Shown: piece by piece, positions 1-5,673 of the stretch
Layout: each line of letters begins with the position of its first letter
Position numbering within the stretch: the stretch's first letter is position 1
The notes under the pieces: generated by a model
The model's database searches: none
Told to the model about the DNA's origin: nothing
What the model saw: the letters and a program-made list of their open reading frames with translations, nothing else
Assembly (NCBI GenBank): GCA_035457725.1
Contig: DATIBC010000026.1
Span: 1-8,199, forward strand
DNA: 8,199 nt
Source of the DNA: DATFES01 sp035457725
Lineage (GTDB): Bacteria; Pseudomonadota; Alphaproteobacteria; CACIAM-22H2
Reading direction: 5' to 3'
Made by a program: the position numbers and the translations under genes

Positions 1-1
1 C

Positions 2-247
2 GCCGGCTTCATTGGCGAGGCGCCGGTGCGCTGCCTTCTCACCGGCGAGCGTTCGCGCGATCGCGCCGTGGGTTACTGCTTTGCCGGCGAGCGCGATCTC
101 GGTCGCGCGATGGTCGCCGGCGGGTTCGCGCTCGCCTGCCCGCGCTTTTCCGACCGCTACCTCGGCGACGAAGCGGCGCCTCGGCGGGCGCGCATCGGGG
201 TGTGGGCGGCCGGCTACGCGCTTCCCGCCTATTGCCAAGCACCCTAG
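2..247 (+). CDS. C-terminal part of a thermonuclease (SNase)-like protein, cut by the window's left edge
   Basis: The frame is open from base 2 and ends at TAG 245-247, giving about 81 residues with no start in the window. Visible features are a GERDLGRAMVAGGFALA segment, then RFSDRYLGDEAAPRRARIGVW, then a short tail ending in AYCQAP. This order (a residue pair joining the chain to the nuclease core, 'G.ALA', a tyrosine-rich turn, 'EA.AR..R.GIW') is the usual C-terminal half of staphylococcal-nuclease-like (SNc) domains, which in alphaproteobacteria are often small secreted proteins. The catalytic Arg/Glu positions lie mostly upstream, so activity cannot be judged. GTG at 26 is an internal codon, not a start, because the domain match continues upstream of it. 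The assignment to family is from recalled pattern only; the family is likely, nuclease activity is inferred. Confidence 0.68.
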   Translation, partial: AGFIGEAPVRCLLTGERSRDRAVGYCFAGERDLGRAMVAGGFALACPRFSDRYLGDEAAPRRARIGVWAAGYALPAYCQAP

Positions 248-248
248 C

Positions 249-268
249 CGGCGCCGACGCCCGCGCCG
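249..268. terminator. Weak hairpin between convergent genes (candidate bidirectional terminator)
   Basis: CGGCGC (249-254) and GCGCCG (263-268) are perfect inverted repeats with an 8-nt loop. They lie in the 28-bp gap between the stop codons of the SNase-like gene and the GYD gene. There is no T-tract on either side, and GC-rich inverted repeats are frequent in this sequence, so position is the main support. Confidence 0.22.
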
Positions 269-275
269 CCCGCGC

Positions 276-569
276 TCAGGGCAGCTTCGAGATGATGTCG
301 CGGAACTCCTTCTCGGAGAACGCCTTCAACGTCGTCGTGCGCACCGCGCCGCGCGAGCCGGCGGCGAGCGCGAAGCGCGCGGCGACGGCGTCGTTCGGCG
401 CCTCGATCGTGGTGACGAAATCATAGGCGCCCAAGGTTAGGTAAAACTCCTTGAACTCGGCGCCCATGCTCTTCGCCAAATCGCGCGCCGCGTCGACGCG
501 CTTGGGCGAGTCCTTGATGCTCTTGATGCCTTGTTCGGTGTAGTTGCCGAGCACGATGTACATCGCCAT
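276..569 (-). CDS. GYD domain-containing protein
   Basis: A 97-residue cytoplasmic protein with no signal peptide or membrane segment. It starts MAMYIVLGNYTEQG, and carries the diagnostic 'LGAYD' turn at about residues 46-50, followed by FVTTIEAPND and a 'FALAAGSRGAVRTTTLKAF' stretch, which is the GYD-family (ferredoxin-like alpha/beta) pattern along its whole length. The family's biochemical function is unknown. I chose ATG 569-567 because GGGGAGG lies just before it (reading on the minus strand, GGAGG then 6 nt then ATG). An upstream in-frame TTG at 584 overlaps that Shine-Dalgarno and is unlikely to be used. The length is normal for the family, whose members are about 95-105 residues. It is monocistronic here: convergent with the SNase-like gene and divergent from kup. 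Confidence 0.87.
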   Translation of the reverse strand: MAMYIVLGNYTEQGIKSIKDSPKRVDAARDLAKSMGAEFKEFYLTLGAYDFVTTIEAPNDAVAARFALAAGSRGAVRTTTLKAFSEKEFRDIISKLP

Positions 570-653
570 GGGTTGCCTCCCCAACGTTGTTTGTGGTCCG
601 TTTCGCGGTCTCTGGTTACCGCGATTCCGGGCGGCGAGGAATTCGCCGATGAA

Positions 654-679
654 CGAATAAGCGGCTGATCGAATTAGCG
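654..679. repeat. Near-perfect 10-bp direct repeat in the GYD/kup spacer
   Basis: CGAATAAGCG (654-663) and CGAATTAGCG (670-679) match at 9 of 10 positions and start 16 bp apart, in the AT-rich part of the divergent spacer. Such a pair could be a regulator binding site or chance; nothing else in the window repeats it. Confidence 0.35.
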
Positions 680-786
680 ATTTACGCCGACAAGGGGAGC
701 GGCGCGCCGGTCAGCAATGCAGGAATGGCGCAGCCGCCGGACCCCGCCGGCGCTAGTCTTCGCCGCCGCCCCAAGCCGGGGCCGCC

Positions 787-804
787 ACCTATATATACCT
801 ATAT
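787..804. repeat. Tandem ACCTATAT repeat upstream of kup
   Basis: ACCTATAT occurs at 787-794 and again at 797-804, exactly one helical turn apart, ending 12 bp before the kup ATG. It is the most AT-rich spot around a GC-rich leader. TATATA (791-796) looks like a -10 hexamer, but no -35 stands 16-18 bp upstream, and initiation there would leave only a very short leader. Confidence 0.4.
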
Positions 805-816
805 CCCGAGACTCTC

Positions 817-2709
817 ATGATGCTCGCCGCCTCCTATGGCATGCGGCCGGCCAATCGCTGGCAGGCGCATGCTCTCATCCTTGCCGCGCTCGGCGTCGTC
901 TACGGCGACATCGGCACCTCGCCGCTCTACGCGGTGCGCCAGTCGCTGGTCGAATACGGCGCGGTCAACGAGGCGAGCGTGCTGGGATTGCTGTCGCTCA
1001 TCACCTGGTCCTTGATCCTCGTCGTGACGATCAAGTACGTCACCGTGATCTTGCGCGCCGACAACCGCGGCGAAGGTGGCATCCTCGCCGTCATGGCGCT
1101 GGCGACGCGGCTGGCTTCGCTTCCCGGCTGGACGCGCGGCGCCATCATCGCCGCCGGCATGGCCGGCGTTGCGCTGTTCTATGGCGATGCGATGATCACG
1201 CCGGCGATCTCGGTGCTCTCCGCCGTCGAGGGCCTCAAGGTCGCAACCCCGGTGTTCGACCCTTATGTGATTCCGATCGCCGTCCTGCTGCTGGTGGCGC
1301 TGTTCGCCGTGCAAAGCCACGGCACCGCGACGGTCGGCGGCGCGTTCGGGCCGATCATCGTCGTCTGGTTCGCGACGCTCGCCGCGCTGGGCTTGGCGCA
1401 GATCGCGCAAAATCCGCATGTGCTCCTGGCGCTCAACCCGCTTTACGGCCTCGATCTCTTTTTCGCCACGCCCGGGCGCGCGTTTACCACGCTGGGCGCG
1501 GTGTTCCTCGCCGTAACCGGCGCCGAGGCGCTCTACGCCGACATGGGGCATTTCGGCCGCGCGCCGGTGCGCGTCGCCTGGCTCTATCTCGTCCTGCCGG
1601 CGCTGCTGCTCAACTACTACGGCCAGGGCGCGCTGGTGCTTGCCGATCCGGCGACGATCGACAATCCGTTCTATCGCCTGGCGCCCGACTGGGCGGTGCT
1701 GCCGCTGGTCATCCTCGCCACGCTCGCCACCGTCATCGCCTCGCAGGCGGTGATCACCGGCGCCTATTCGGTGACGCGCCAGGCGATCCAACTCGGCTTC
1801 CTGCCGCGACTCGCGGTCAAGCACACCTCGGAAGAAGCGATCGGCCAGATCTACATGCCGTGGGTCAATTACGCGCTGCTGGCCGCGGTGATCGCGCTGG
1901 TCGTCGGCTTCCAATCCTCCGAGCGCCTTGGCTTCGCATACGGCATCGCGGTTTCCGGCACCATGGCGATCACCACCGTGCTCGCCTTCTTCGTCCTGCA
2001 GCGGGTCACCGGCTGGCCGATGGTTGTCATCGCGCCGCTGTTCGCGCTGTTCCTCGCCGTCGATCTCGTCTTCTTCGGGGCGAACCTGCTGAAGTTCGTC
2101 GACGGCGGCTGGTTCTCGATCGCCGTCGCCATCGCCATCGTCGCCATCATGGCAACGTGGTGGAAGGGCCGCCAGGTGCTGGCCGGCTTGCGCAGCCGCG
2201 ACGCGCTGCCGCTCGAAACCTTCCTCGAGGGCGTGCGTCCCAGCCGGCCCGAGCGCGTGCCGGGCACGGCGATCTTCCTCACCCGCCGGCTCGACCAGAC
2301 ACCGAGCGCGCTATTGCACACGCTCAAGCACTACAAGGTGCTGCACGAGCGCGTGGCGCTGTTGACCGTGCGCACCGAAGACGTGCCGCGCGTGGCGCCC
2401 GAACAGCGCATCGAGATCGAGGATCTCGGCAAGGGCTTCTTCGCCATCCTGGTGCGCTTCGGCTTCATGGAGCAGCCGAGCGTGGCGCAGGTGCTGACGC
2501 TGTGCCGCGCTCAGGGCCTGCCGTTCGACCCGATGACGACGTCGTTCGTCGTCAGCCGCGAGAAGCTGCGCCGCGCCAAGCGCTCGCCGCTCGGCCGCTG
2601 GCGCCAGGCGATGTTCATCGCGCTGTCGAACCACGCGGTCAACGCCACCGAGTTCTTCGGCATTCCGCCCAACCGCGCCATCGAGGTTGGCGGCCACGTC
2701 GAGATTTGA
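817..2709 (+). CDS. kup: Kup-family low-affinity K+ uptake transporter
   Basis: A 630-residue inner-membrane K+:H+ symporter of the Kup/HAK/KT family, which brings potassium into the cell. The signature GVVYGDIGTSPLY is at residues 26-38, and about 12 hydrophobic segments fill residues 18-450. A cytoplasmic C-terminal domain (about 455-630) contains the usual 'VPGTAIFLTR', 'HYKVLHERV' and 'TVRTEDVP' blocks and ends 'PPNRAIEVGGHVEI', close to the family's end. The acidic residues matching E. coli Kup D23, E116 and E229 by spacing are D31, D124 (Asp for Glu, in FYGDAMITPA) and E237 (in TGAEALYADMGHFG). Length and both termini are complete. ATG 817 is immediately followed by ATG 820; the Shine-Dalgarno is poor (only GAG at 808-810), so either ATG is possible. 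It converges with the PstS-like gene, with one base between stops. Identification is very secure; K+ transport is family knowledge. Confidence 0.96.
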   Translation: MMLAASYGMRPANRWQAHALILAALGVVYGDIGTSPLYAVRQSLVEYGAVNEASVLGLLSLITWSLILVVTIKYVTVILRADNRGEGGILAVMALATRLASLPGWTRGAIIAAGMAGVALFYGDAMITPAISVLSAVEGLKVATPVFDPYVIPIAVLLLVALFAVQSHGTATVGGAFGPIIVVWFATLAALGLAQIAQNPHVLLALNPLYGLDLFFATPGRAFTTLGAVFLAVTGAEALYADMGHFGRAPVRVAWLYLVLPALLLNYYGQGALVLADPATIDNPFYRLAPDWAVLPLVILATLATVIASQAVITGAYSVTRQAIQLGFLPRLAVKHTSEEAIGQIYMPWVNYALLAAVIALVVGFQSSERLGFAYGIAVSGTMAITTVLAFFVLQRVTGWPMVVIAPLFALFLAVDLVFFGANLLKFVDGGWFSIAVAIAIVAIMATWWKGRQVLAGLRSRDALPLETFLEGVRPSRPERVPGTAIFLTRRLDQTPSALLHTLKHYKVLHERVALLTVRTEDVPRVAPEQRIEIEDLGKGFFAILVRFGFMEQPSVAQVLTLCRAQGLPFDPMTTSFVVSREKLRRAKRSPLGRWRQAMFIALSNHAVNATEFFGIPPNRAIEVGGHVEI

Positions 2710-2710
2710 A

Positions 2711-3550
2711 TCACCGTGGCGTCGGAATCGCGCCGTTGGCCGTGATGACGGCGGCACCGTCGGCGCTACGAACGAAGGCGATGAATCGCTCCACCTCCGC
2801 CGCCGGCGGACGTTTGGTGACCAGGAACGCCTCGCGCACGAGCCGGTATTTGCCGGCGACCACGTTCGCGGCGTCGGGGCTGACGCCGTTCAACGCCAGC
2901 GCGCGCACCTTGCCGCCGCTTTGCTCGACGACGGTAGTGGTGGTCATGCCGAACGCGCCGGGAGCCGAAGCGAGCTCGGCCGCCATATCGCCGCTGCGCC
3001 GCATGATCTTGACCGATTCCGGCATCTTCAAATCCTTGAGACAAGCCACGCCGTCGCGCACGACTTCGGCGTCGACCTCGCTGTCGGGGCGCGTGCGGGC
3101 GGCGATGGCGAGATCGGGACCGCCGAGCTCGCGCCAGTTGGCGTGCCGCCCCGAATAGATCGCGCAGACCTGGTCGTCGCTGAGATTGGCGACCGTCACC
3201 CCGGCGTTGACGGCGAAGACCACCGGCGTTCGCGCGATCTCGACGACTGCCATTCCGCTCCGGGTCAGTTCGTCGACCTTGAGCCCGTGGCTGGCGATGG
3301 CGATGGCGATCCGGCCGGCCGACAGCGCTTCGATTCGCTCCTTGCCGCCCAAGCCGCCGCCAATCTCGATCGCGACGCCCGGCGCTCGCGGCTGATAGGC
3401 CTTGGCGAGCGCGGCGATCAGCGGCGCAACCCCGGTGGACCCATCGATCTTGATCGCTTCCTGGGCCGCGCTGGTGGCCATGACGGTGCCGGAGAGCACA
3501 ACGGCCAACGCCAAGCGGGCGGCTAGTCGAGTACCGCGCATGCAACCCAT
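2711..3550 (-). CDS. PstS-like periplasmic substrate-binding protein
   Basis: A 279-residue exported protein. Residues 1-30 form a signal peptide (Arg-rich start, hydrophobic core ALAVVLSG, SAAQ near the cleavage site). The mature part resembles the PBP-like (PstS) domain: IDGSTGVAPLI at 35-45, GGGLGGKERIEALSAGRIAIAIAS at 64-87, VVFAVN at 110-115, and 'LSDDQVCAIYSGRHANWRELGG' at 123-144. The first loop keeps the Ser-Thr of the phosphate site. The second ligand loop, normally an R..GSGT motif, reads RPDSEVD at 154-160, so phosphate binding is doubtful. C129 and C170 could form a disulfide. ATG 3550 is preceded by AAAGGAG at a 7-nt spacing, which decides it over ATG 3541. No pstC/A/B genes or other ABC subunits flank it, so it is an orphan that may sense, scavenge or bind another oxyanion or ligand. 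It is shorter than classical PstS (about 340 residues). Confidence 0.82.
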   Translation of the reverse strand: MGCMRGTRLAARLALAVVLSGTVMATSAAQEAIKIDGSTGVAPLIAALAKAYQPRAPGVAIEIGGGLGGKERIEALSAGRIAIAIASHGLKVDELTRSGMAVVEIARTPVVFAVNAGVTVANLSDDQVCAIYSGRHANWRELGGPDLAIAARTRPDSEVDAEVVRDGVACLKDLKMPESVKIMRRSGDMAAELASAPGAFGMTTTTVVEQSGGKVRALALNGVSPDAANVVAGKYRLVREAFLVTKRPPAAEVERFIAFVRSADGAAVITANGAIPTPR

Positions 3551-3592
3551 CCTACCGCTCCTTTGAAACGTTAGGATTGGACGTCGACGGTC

Positions 3593-3621
3593 ATACTACC
3601 ATGGCGTGATCAGACTGTCGC
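3593..3621 (-). promoter_or_regulatory. Candidate sigma-70-type promoter for the PstS-like gene
   Basis: Reading on the minus strand, GCGACA (3621-3616) is followed after exactly 17 nt by TAGTAT (3598-3593). Each hexamer matches 4 of 6 consensus bases. It lies about 45 bp upstream of the ATG at 3550, a reasonable leader length. Support is sequence similarity and position only. Confidence 0.35.
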
Positions 3622-3642
3622 GTCGGTTTGGCGCTCGGCTTG

Positions 3643-3664
3643 AGCTCGGCCCCAACACCGAGCT
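3643..3664. promoter_or_regulatory. Inverted repeat between two divergent promoter candidates (possible operator)
   Basis: AGCTCGG (3643-3649) and CCGAGCT (3658-3664) are perfect 7-bp arms with an 8-nt spacer, lying between the two facing -35 candidates at 3616-3621 and 3670-3675. This is where a dimeric regulator could control both the PstS-like and the DUF2189 gene. It could equally be chance in GC-rich DNA. Confidence 0.33.
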
Positions 3665-3669
3665 GTGAG

Positions 3670-3698
3670 GCGACAAGCGCCCTTCGACGGACTATCAT
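3670..3698 (+). promoter_or_regulatory. Candidate sigma-70-type promoter for the DUF2189 gene
   Basis: GCGACA (3670-3675), a 17-nt spacer, then TATCAT (3693-3698), which matches 5 of 6 bases of the -10 consensus; the -35 matches 4 of 6. Transcription would start near 3705, giving a leader of roughly 95 nt before the ATG at 3802. It has the same -35 hexamer and spacer as the facing promoter of the PstS-like gene. Confidence 0.42.
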
Positions 3699-3774
3699 TT
3701 AATGGATGGTGGGCCGCGGTTCCGCGTGACCGGCGCTCGCTCCATCGCCAGGCCACGGCCGCCCCGCGCGCCCT

Positions 3775-3794
3775 CGAACCTGCGGTTCGTGAGG
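3775..3794 (+). other. Hairpin abutting the ribosome binding site of the DUF2189 gene
   Basis: CGAACC (3775-3780), loop TGC, GGTTCG (3784-3789) form a perfect 6-bp stem. With a 2-nt bulge the stem can be extended into the GAGG Shine-Dalgarno (3791-3794), since CCTC precedes the left arm. This could lower translation of the downstream gene; that effect is inferred. Confidence 0.35.
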
Positions 3795-3801
3795 TACGAC
3801 C

Positions 3802-4677
3802 ATGGCGACCAGAGATCACATTCGCAATCCCGTCGAGTGGGTCTGGGACCTGCTCAAGGAAACCACCGTCGCGGCGGAAACCACCTTCCGCTCGGTGCGC
3901 GGCGGCGACGAAACCCGCTTGACGGCGCCGCCGCAGGTCCAGCGGATCGAACTCGCCGATCTCCGCGATGTCTTGGCGCGCGGGTTCAGCGATTTCGGGA
4001 CGTACCGGACCGACGTCATCTTCCTCTCTCTGATCTACCCGCTGATCGGCCTAATCTTGATGTATGCGGCGTTCGACTATCGGCTGCTGCCGTTGATCTT
4101 TCCGCTCGCTTCGGGCTTCGCGCTGGTCGGCCCGATCGCCGCCGTCGGCCTTTATGAGATGAGCCGGCGGCGCGAACAGGGCCTCGAGGCCTCGTGGGCC
4201 GACGCCTTCGGCGTGGTGCGCTCGCCGGCTTTCGGCGCAATCCTGGTCCTCGGCCTGGCGCTGGTGGTGATCTTCCTCTTCTGGATGCTCGCCGCCTATG
4301 GCGTCTATGAGCTGACGCTGGGACCCGAGCCGCCAATATCGATCGACGCCTTCATCAGCGACGTGCTGTCGACCGCTGCGGGATGGACGATGATCGTCCT
4401 TGGCATCGGCGTCGGCTTTCTCTTCGCCGTGCTGGTGCTGTCGATCAGCGTCGTGTCGTTTCCGCTGCTGCTCGACCGCGATGTCGGGCTTTATACCGCC
4501 GTCACCACCTCGGTTCGCGCCGTTTGGGCGAACCCGGTGCCGATGGCGCTCTGGGGCTTGATCGTCGCCGGCGGCCTGGTGCTGGGATCGATCCCGTTCC
4601 TGGTCGGGCTCGGCATCGTCATGCCGGTGCTGGGCCACGCCACCTGGCATCTCTACCGCAAGCTCATCGCGCATTAG
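3802..4677 (+). CDS. DUF2189 family integral membrane protein
   Basis: A 291-residue inner-membrane protein of unknown function. A cytoplasmic N-terminal tail of about 70 residues (starting MATRDHIRNPVEWVWD, with a V-Q-R-I-E-L-A-D-L-R-D-V-L-A-R-G-F-S-D-F block at 46-65) is followed by about five to six membrane segments, near 72-91, 94-118, 144-169, 195-220 and 247-272. Conserved-looking family blocks are GFALVGPIAAVGLYE (105-119) followed by SRRREQG, SFPLLLDRDVG (219-229) with TAVTTSVRAVWANP after it, and 'GHATWHLYRKL' at the C-terminus. These match DUF2189, a family widespread in alphaproteobacteria. ATG 3802 has GAGG at 3791-3794 with a 7-nt spacing and is the natural start. It is divergent from the PstS-like gene and convergent with the DUF4394 gene, so probably monocistronic. 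Full length; no role can be assigned. Confidence 0.9.
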   Translation: MATRDHIRNPVEWVWDLLKETTVAAETTFRSVRGGDETRLTAPPQVQRIELADLRDVLARGFSDFGTYRTDVIFLSLIYPLIGLILMYAAFDYRLLPLIFPLASGFALVGPIAAVGLYEMSRRREQGLEASWADAFGVVRSPAFGAILVLGLALVVIFLFWMLAAYGVYELTLGPEPPISIDAFISDVLSTAAGWTMIVLGIGVGFLFAVLVLSISVVSFPLLLDRDVGLYTAVTTSVRAVWANPVPMALWGLIVAGGLVLGSIPFLVGLGIVMPVLGHATWHLYRKLIAH

Positions 4678-4684
4678 CGCCGCT

Positions 4685-4716
4685 CCGCCTGCGCGCCGGC
4701 GAAGGCGCGCGGGCGG
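4685..4716. terminator. Strong 13-bp hairpin between convergent genes (bidirectional terminator candidate)
   Basis: The left arm 4685-4697 and right arm 4704-4716 pair over 13 positions with a single T-G wobble and a 6-nt loop (GGCGAA). It fills the 49-bp gap between the DUF2189 stop (4677) and the DUF4394 stop (4727). There is no T-run on either side, so it is not a textbook intrinsic terminator; it may stall polymerase or protect both 3' ends. It is the strongest such structure in the window. Confidence 0.55.
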
Positions 4717-4726
4717 CGGCGAGCGA

Positions 4727-5515
4727 TCACTTTGCCGGCAACACGGCGATGTCGATCAGCGCTGGAAGCTTCTTGATGTCGCGGAGCCTGGTCGCCTTGC
4801 CGTTGGCGAGGTCGACGGTGTAGAGGGTCTTGTCGGCGACGGCATAGGCGACGTTGCGTCCGCTACCATCGGCCATGATGTCGAAGGCGACCGTCGGTTT
4901 GAGCTTGAGGCCAAGCGGGCCCTTGGTCTGCTGCACGCCGTCGTTGGGCGGGCTTTGCAGCAACAGCGCGCCCATCATTGGGTCGATGTTGTAGAGCGCG
5001 GTCTCGCGTGCGCCGGTCGTCGAGTTGGTGTAGGCGCCGGCGGCGACGGCCGGCTTCTTGCCGGCGTTCGGGTCGTTGGCGGCAAAGGCGAGCGCGCCAT
5101 CGGTGGTGACGGCGCCGGTGTCGGGATGGACGCGGAAGTTGACGCCGTTCATCCCCATCAGGCGCAACCGGTCGGCGACCGGGTTGAAATCGACCACCGC
5201 CTTGGCGCCGCCGCTGAAGCTCACCGAGAGCTTGCTCACCGGGCTGGCGGCGCCGGTCGCCGGATCGATGGTGTAAATCATGTCGGCGTCGGTTACCGCA
5301 TAGAGCTTGCGGTCGGCCGGACGGACGTCGATGCCGAGGATCTTGCCCTCCGCGCCGGCGACGTTCACCGTCTTGGCGAGGCCCGGCTTGTCGGAATCGA
5401 AGACGATCAATCGGTTGTCGGCCATCAGGCCGACGATCGACGCCGCGTCGGCAGGTCCACCCGCGGCAAGGCTGGCGACGGCCATCGTGATGGCCGTCAG
5501 GGCGAATCGGTGCAT
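4727..5515 (-). CDS. Secreted DUF4394 domain-containing protein
   Basis: A 262-residue exported protein. Residues 1-24 are a signal peptide ending ADA, with cleavage probably before A25. The mature chain shows repeated beta-strand turns of the propeller kind: 'GLMADNRLIVFDSDKPG', GIDVRPADRKLYAVT (61-75), 'YTIDPATGAA', VDFNPVADRLRLMG (108-121) then NFRVHPDTGAVTTDG, 'ALYNIDPMMGALLLQ', and a last turn 'KTLYTVDLANGKATRL'. This is the DUF4394 pattern (Asp-Pro-x-Thr-Gly turns, 'DFNP.ADRLR'), whose biochemical role is unknown. ATG 5515 has GGGAG 6 nt upstream on its own strand. It is divergent from the secreted unknown at 5674, with which it may share regulation. Six or seven blades are plausible, but I cannot confirm a count by eye. 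Confidence 0.88.
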   Translation of the reverse strand: MHRFALTAITMAVASLAAGGPADAASIVGLMADNRLIVFDSDKPGLAKTVNVAGAEGKILGIDVRPADRKLYAVTDADMIYTIDPATGAASPVSKLSVSFSGGAKAVVDFNPVADRLRLMGMNGVNFRVHPDTGAVTTDGALAFAANDPNAGKKPAVAAGAYTNSTTGARETALYNIDPMMGALLLQSPPNDGVQQTKGPLGLKLKPTVAFDIMADGSGRNVAYAVADKTLYTVDLANGKATRLRDIKKLPALIDIAVLPAK

Positions 5516-5673
5516 TATTGGCTCCCGTAACGGATCGTGGTCGCGCCGGAATGGCGCGCATGCATCCTTTACGCAAAGCGGGCCGCGCCGGATTTGACGG
5601 CGCGGTAGCGATCGAGCCCGGCGCGATCGGCGTCTGGCGGTAACACCGGCGTCAAAGTTGGGCGGAGGCGCAC
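5516..5673. promoter_or_regulatory. Hairpin-rich divergent spacer between two secreted-protein genes
   Basis: This 158-bp spacer must carry the start sites of the DUF4394 gene (-) and the secreted unknown (+). It holds two good inverted repeats: CGCGCC (5542-5547) / GGCGCG (5553-5558), loop GGAAT, and CCGCGCCG (5583-5590) / CGGCGCGG (5598-5605), loop GATTTGA. Two copies of the palindrome CGATCG sit at 5609-5614 and 5624-5629. TTGACG at 5594-5599 resembles a -35, but no fitting -10 follows. I did not recognise a known operator. Confidence 0.4.

Larger units (their letters stand above)
570..816. promoter_or_regulatory. Divergent intergenic region between the GYD gene and kup
   Basis: This 247-bp spacer must hold the promoters of both genes. 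It contains a perfect 7-bp inverted repeat TCGCGGT (603-609) / ACCGCGA (618-624) with an 8-nt loop, a second 6-bp one CGGCGA (632-637) / TCGCCG (643-648), and GCCCC (768-772) / GGGGC (778-782) in the presumed kup leader. A GANTC site is at 623-627 and another at 810-814, directly before the kup start. I could not find a convincing -35/-10 pair in either direction. The 640-690 part is clearly more AT-rich than its surroundings and is the likeliest promoter location. No known riboswitch class was recognised. Confidence 0.5.

Noticed and set aside
799..1914. Long antisense frame inside kup
   Set aside because: Composition is dominated by Arg, Asp, Glu and His, no start site, and it is the antisense shadow of a highly conserved transporter.
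717..3158. Long open frame (about 813 codons) on the + strand overlapping kup and the PstS-like gene
   Set aside because: It is rich in Arg, Ala and Gly, has no family resemblance, and runs through two securely identified genes. It is an out-of-frame consequence of GC-rich codon use.
2687..3526. Open + strand frame opposite the PstS-like gene
   Set aside because: Arg/Asp-rich low-information sequence; the minus-strand gene has a signal peptide, a strong Shine-Dalgarno and clear domain blocks.
3775..3789. GGTTCG resembling a tRNA T-arm
   Set aside because: The flanks do not form an acceptor stem or anticodon arm; the sequence is only a small local hairpin.
3610..3819. Small frames in the divergent spacer before the DUF2189 gene
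   Set aside because: Arg-rich, no ribosome binding site, and they cover the promoter candidates; no support as a gene.
4051..4674. Antisense frame in the DUF2189 gene
   Set aside because: Mirror of the membrane protein's codon bias; no ribosome site and no family pattern.
4955..5530. Open + strand frame opposite the DUF4394 gene
   Set aside because: Gly/Arg/Val-rich shadow; the minus-strand reading has the signal peptide and the family motifs.
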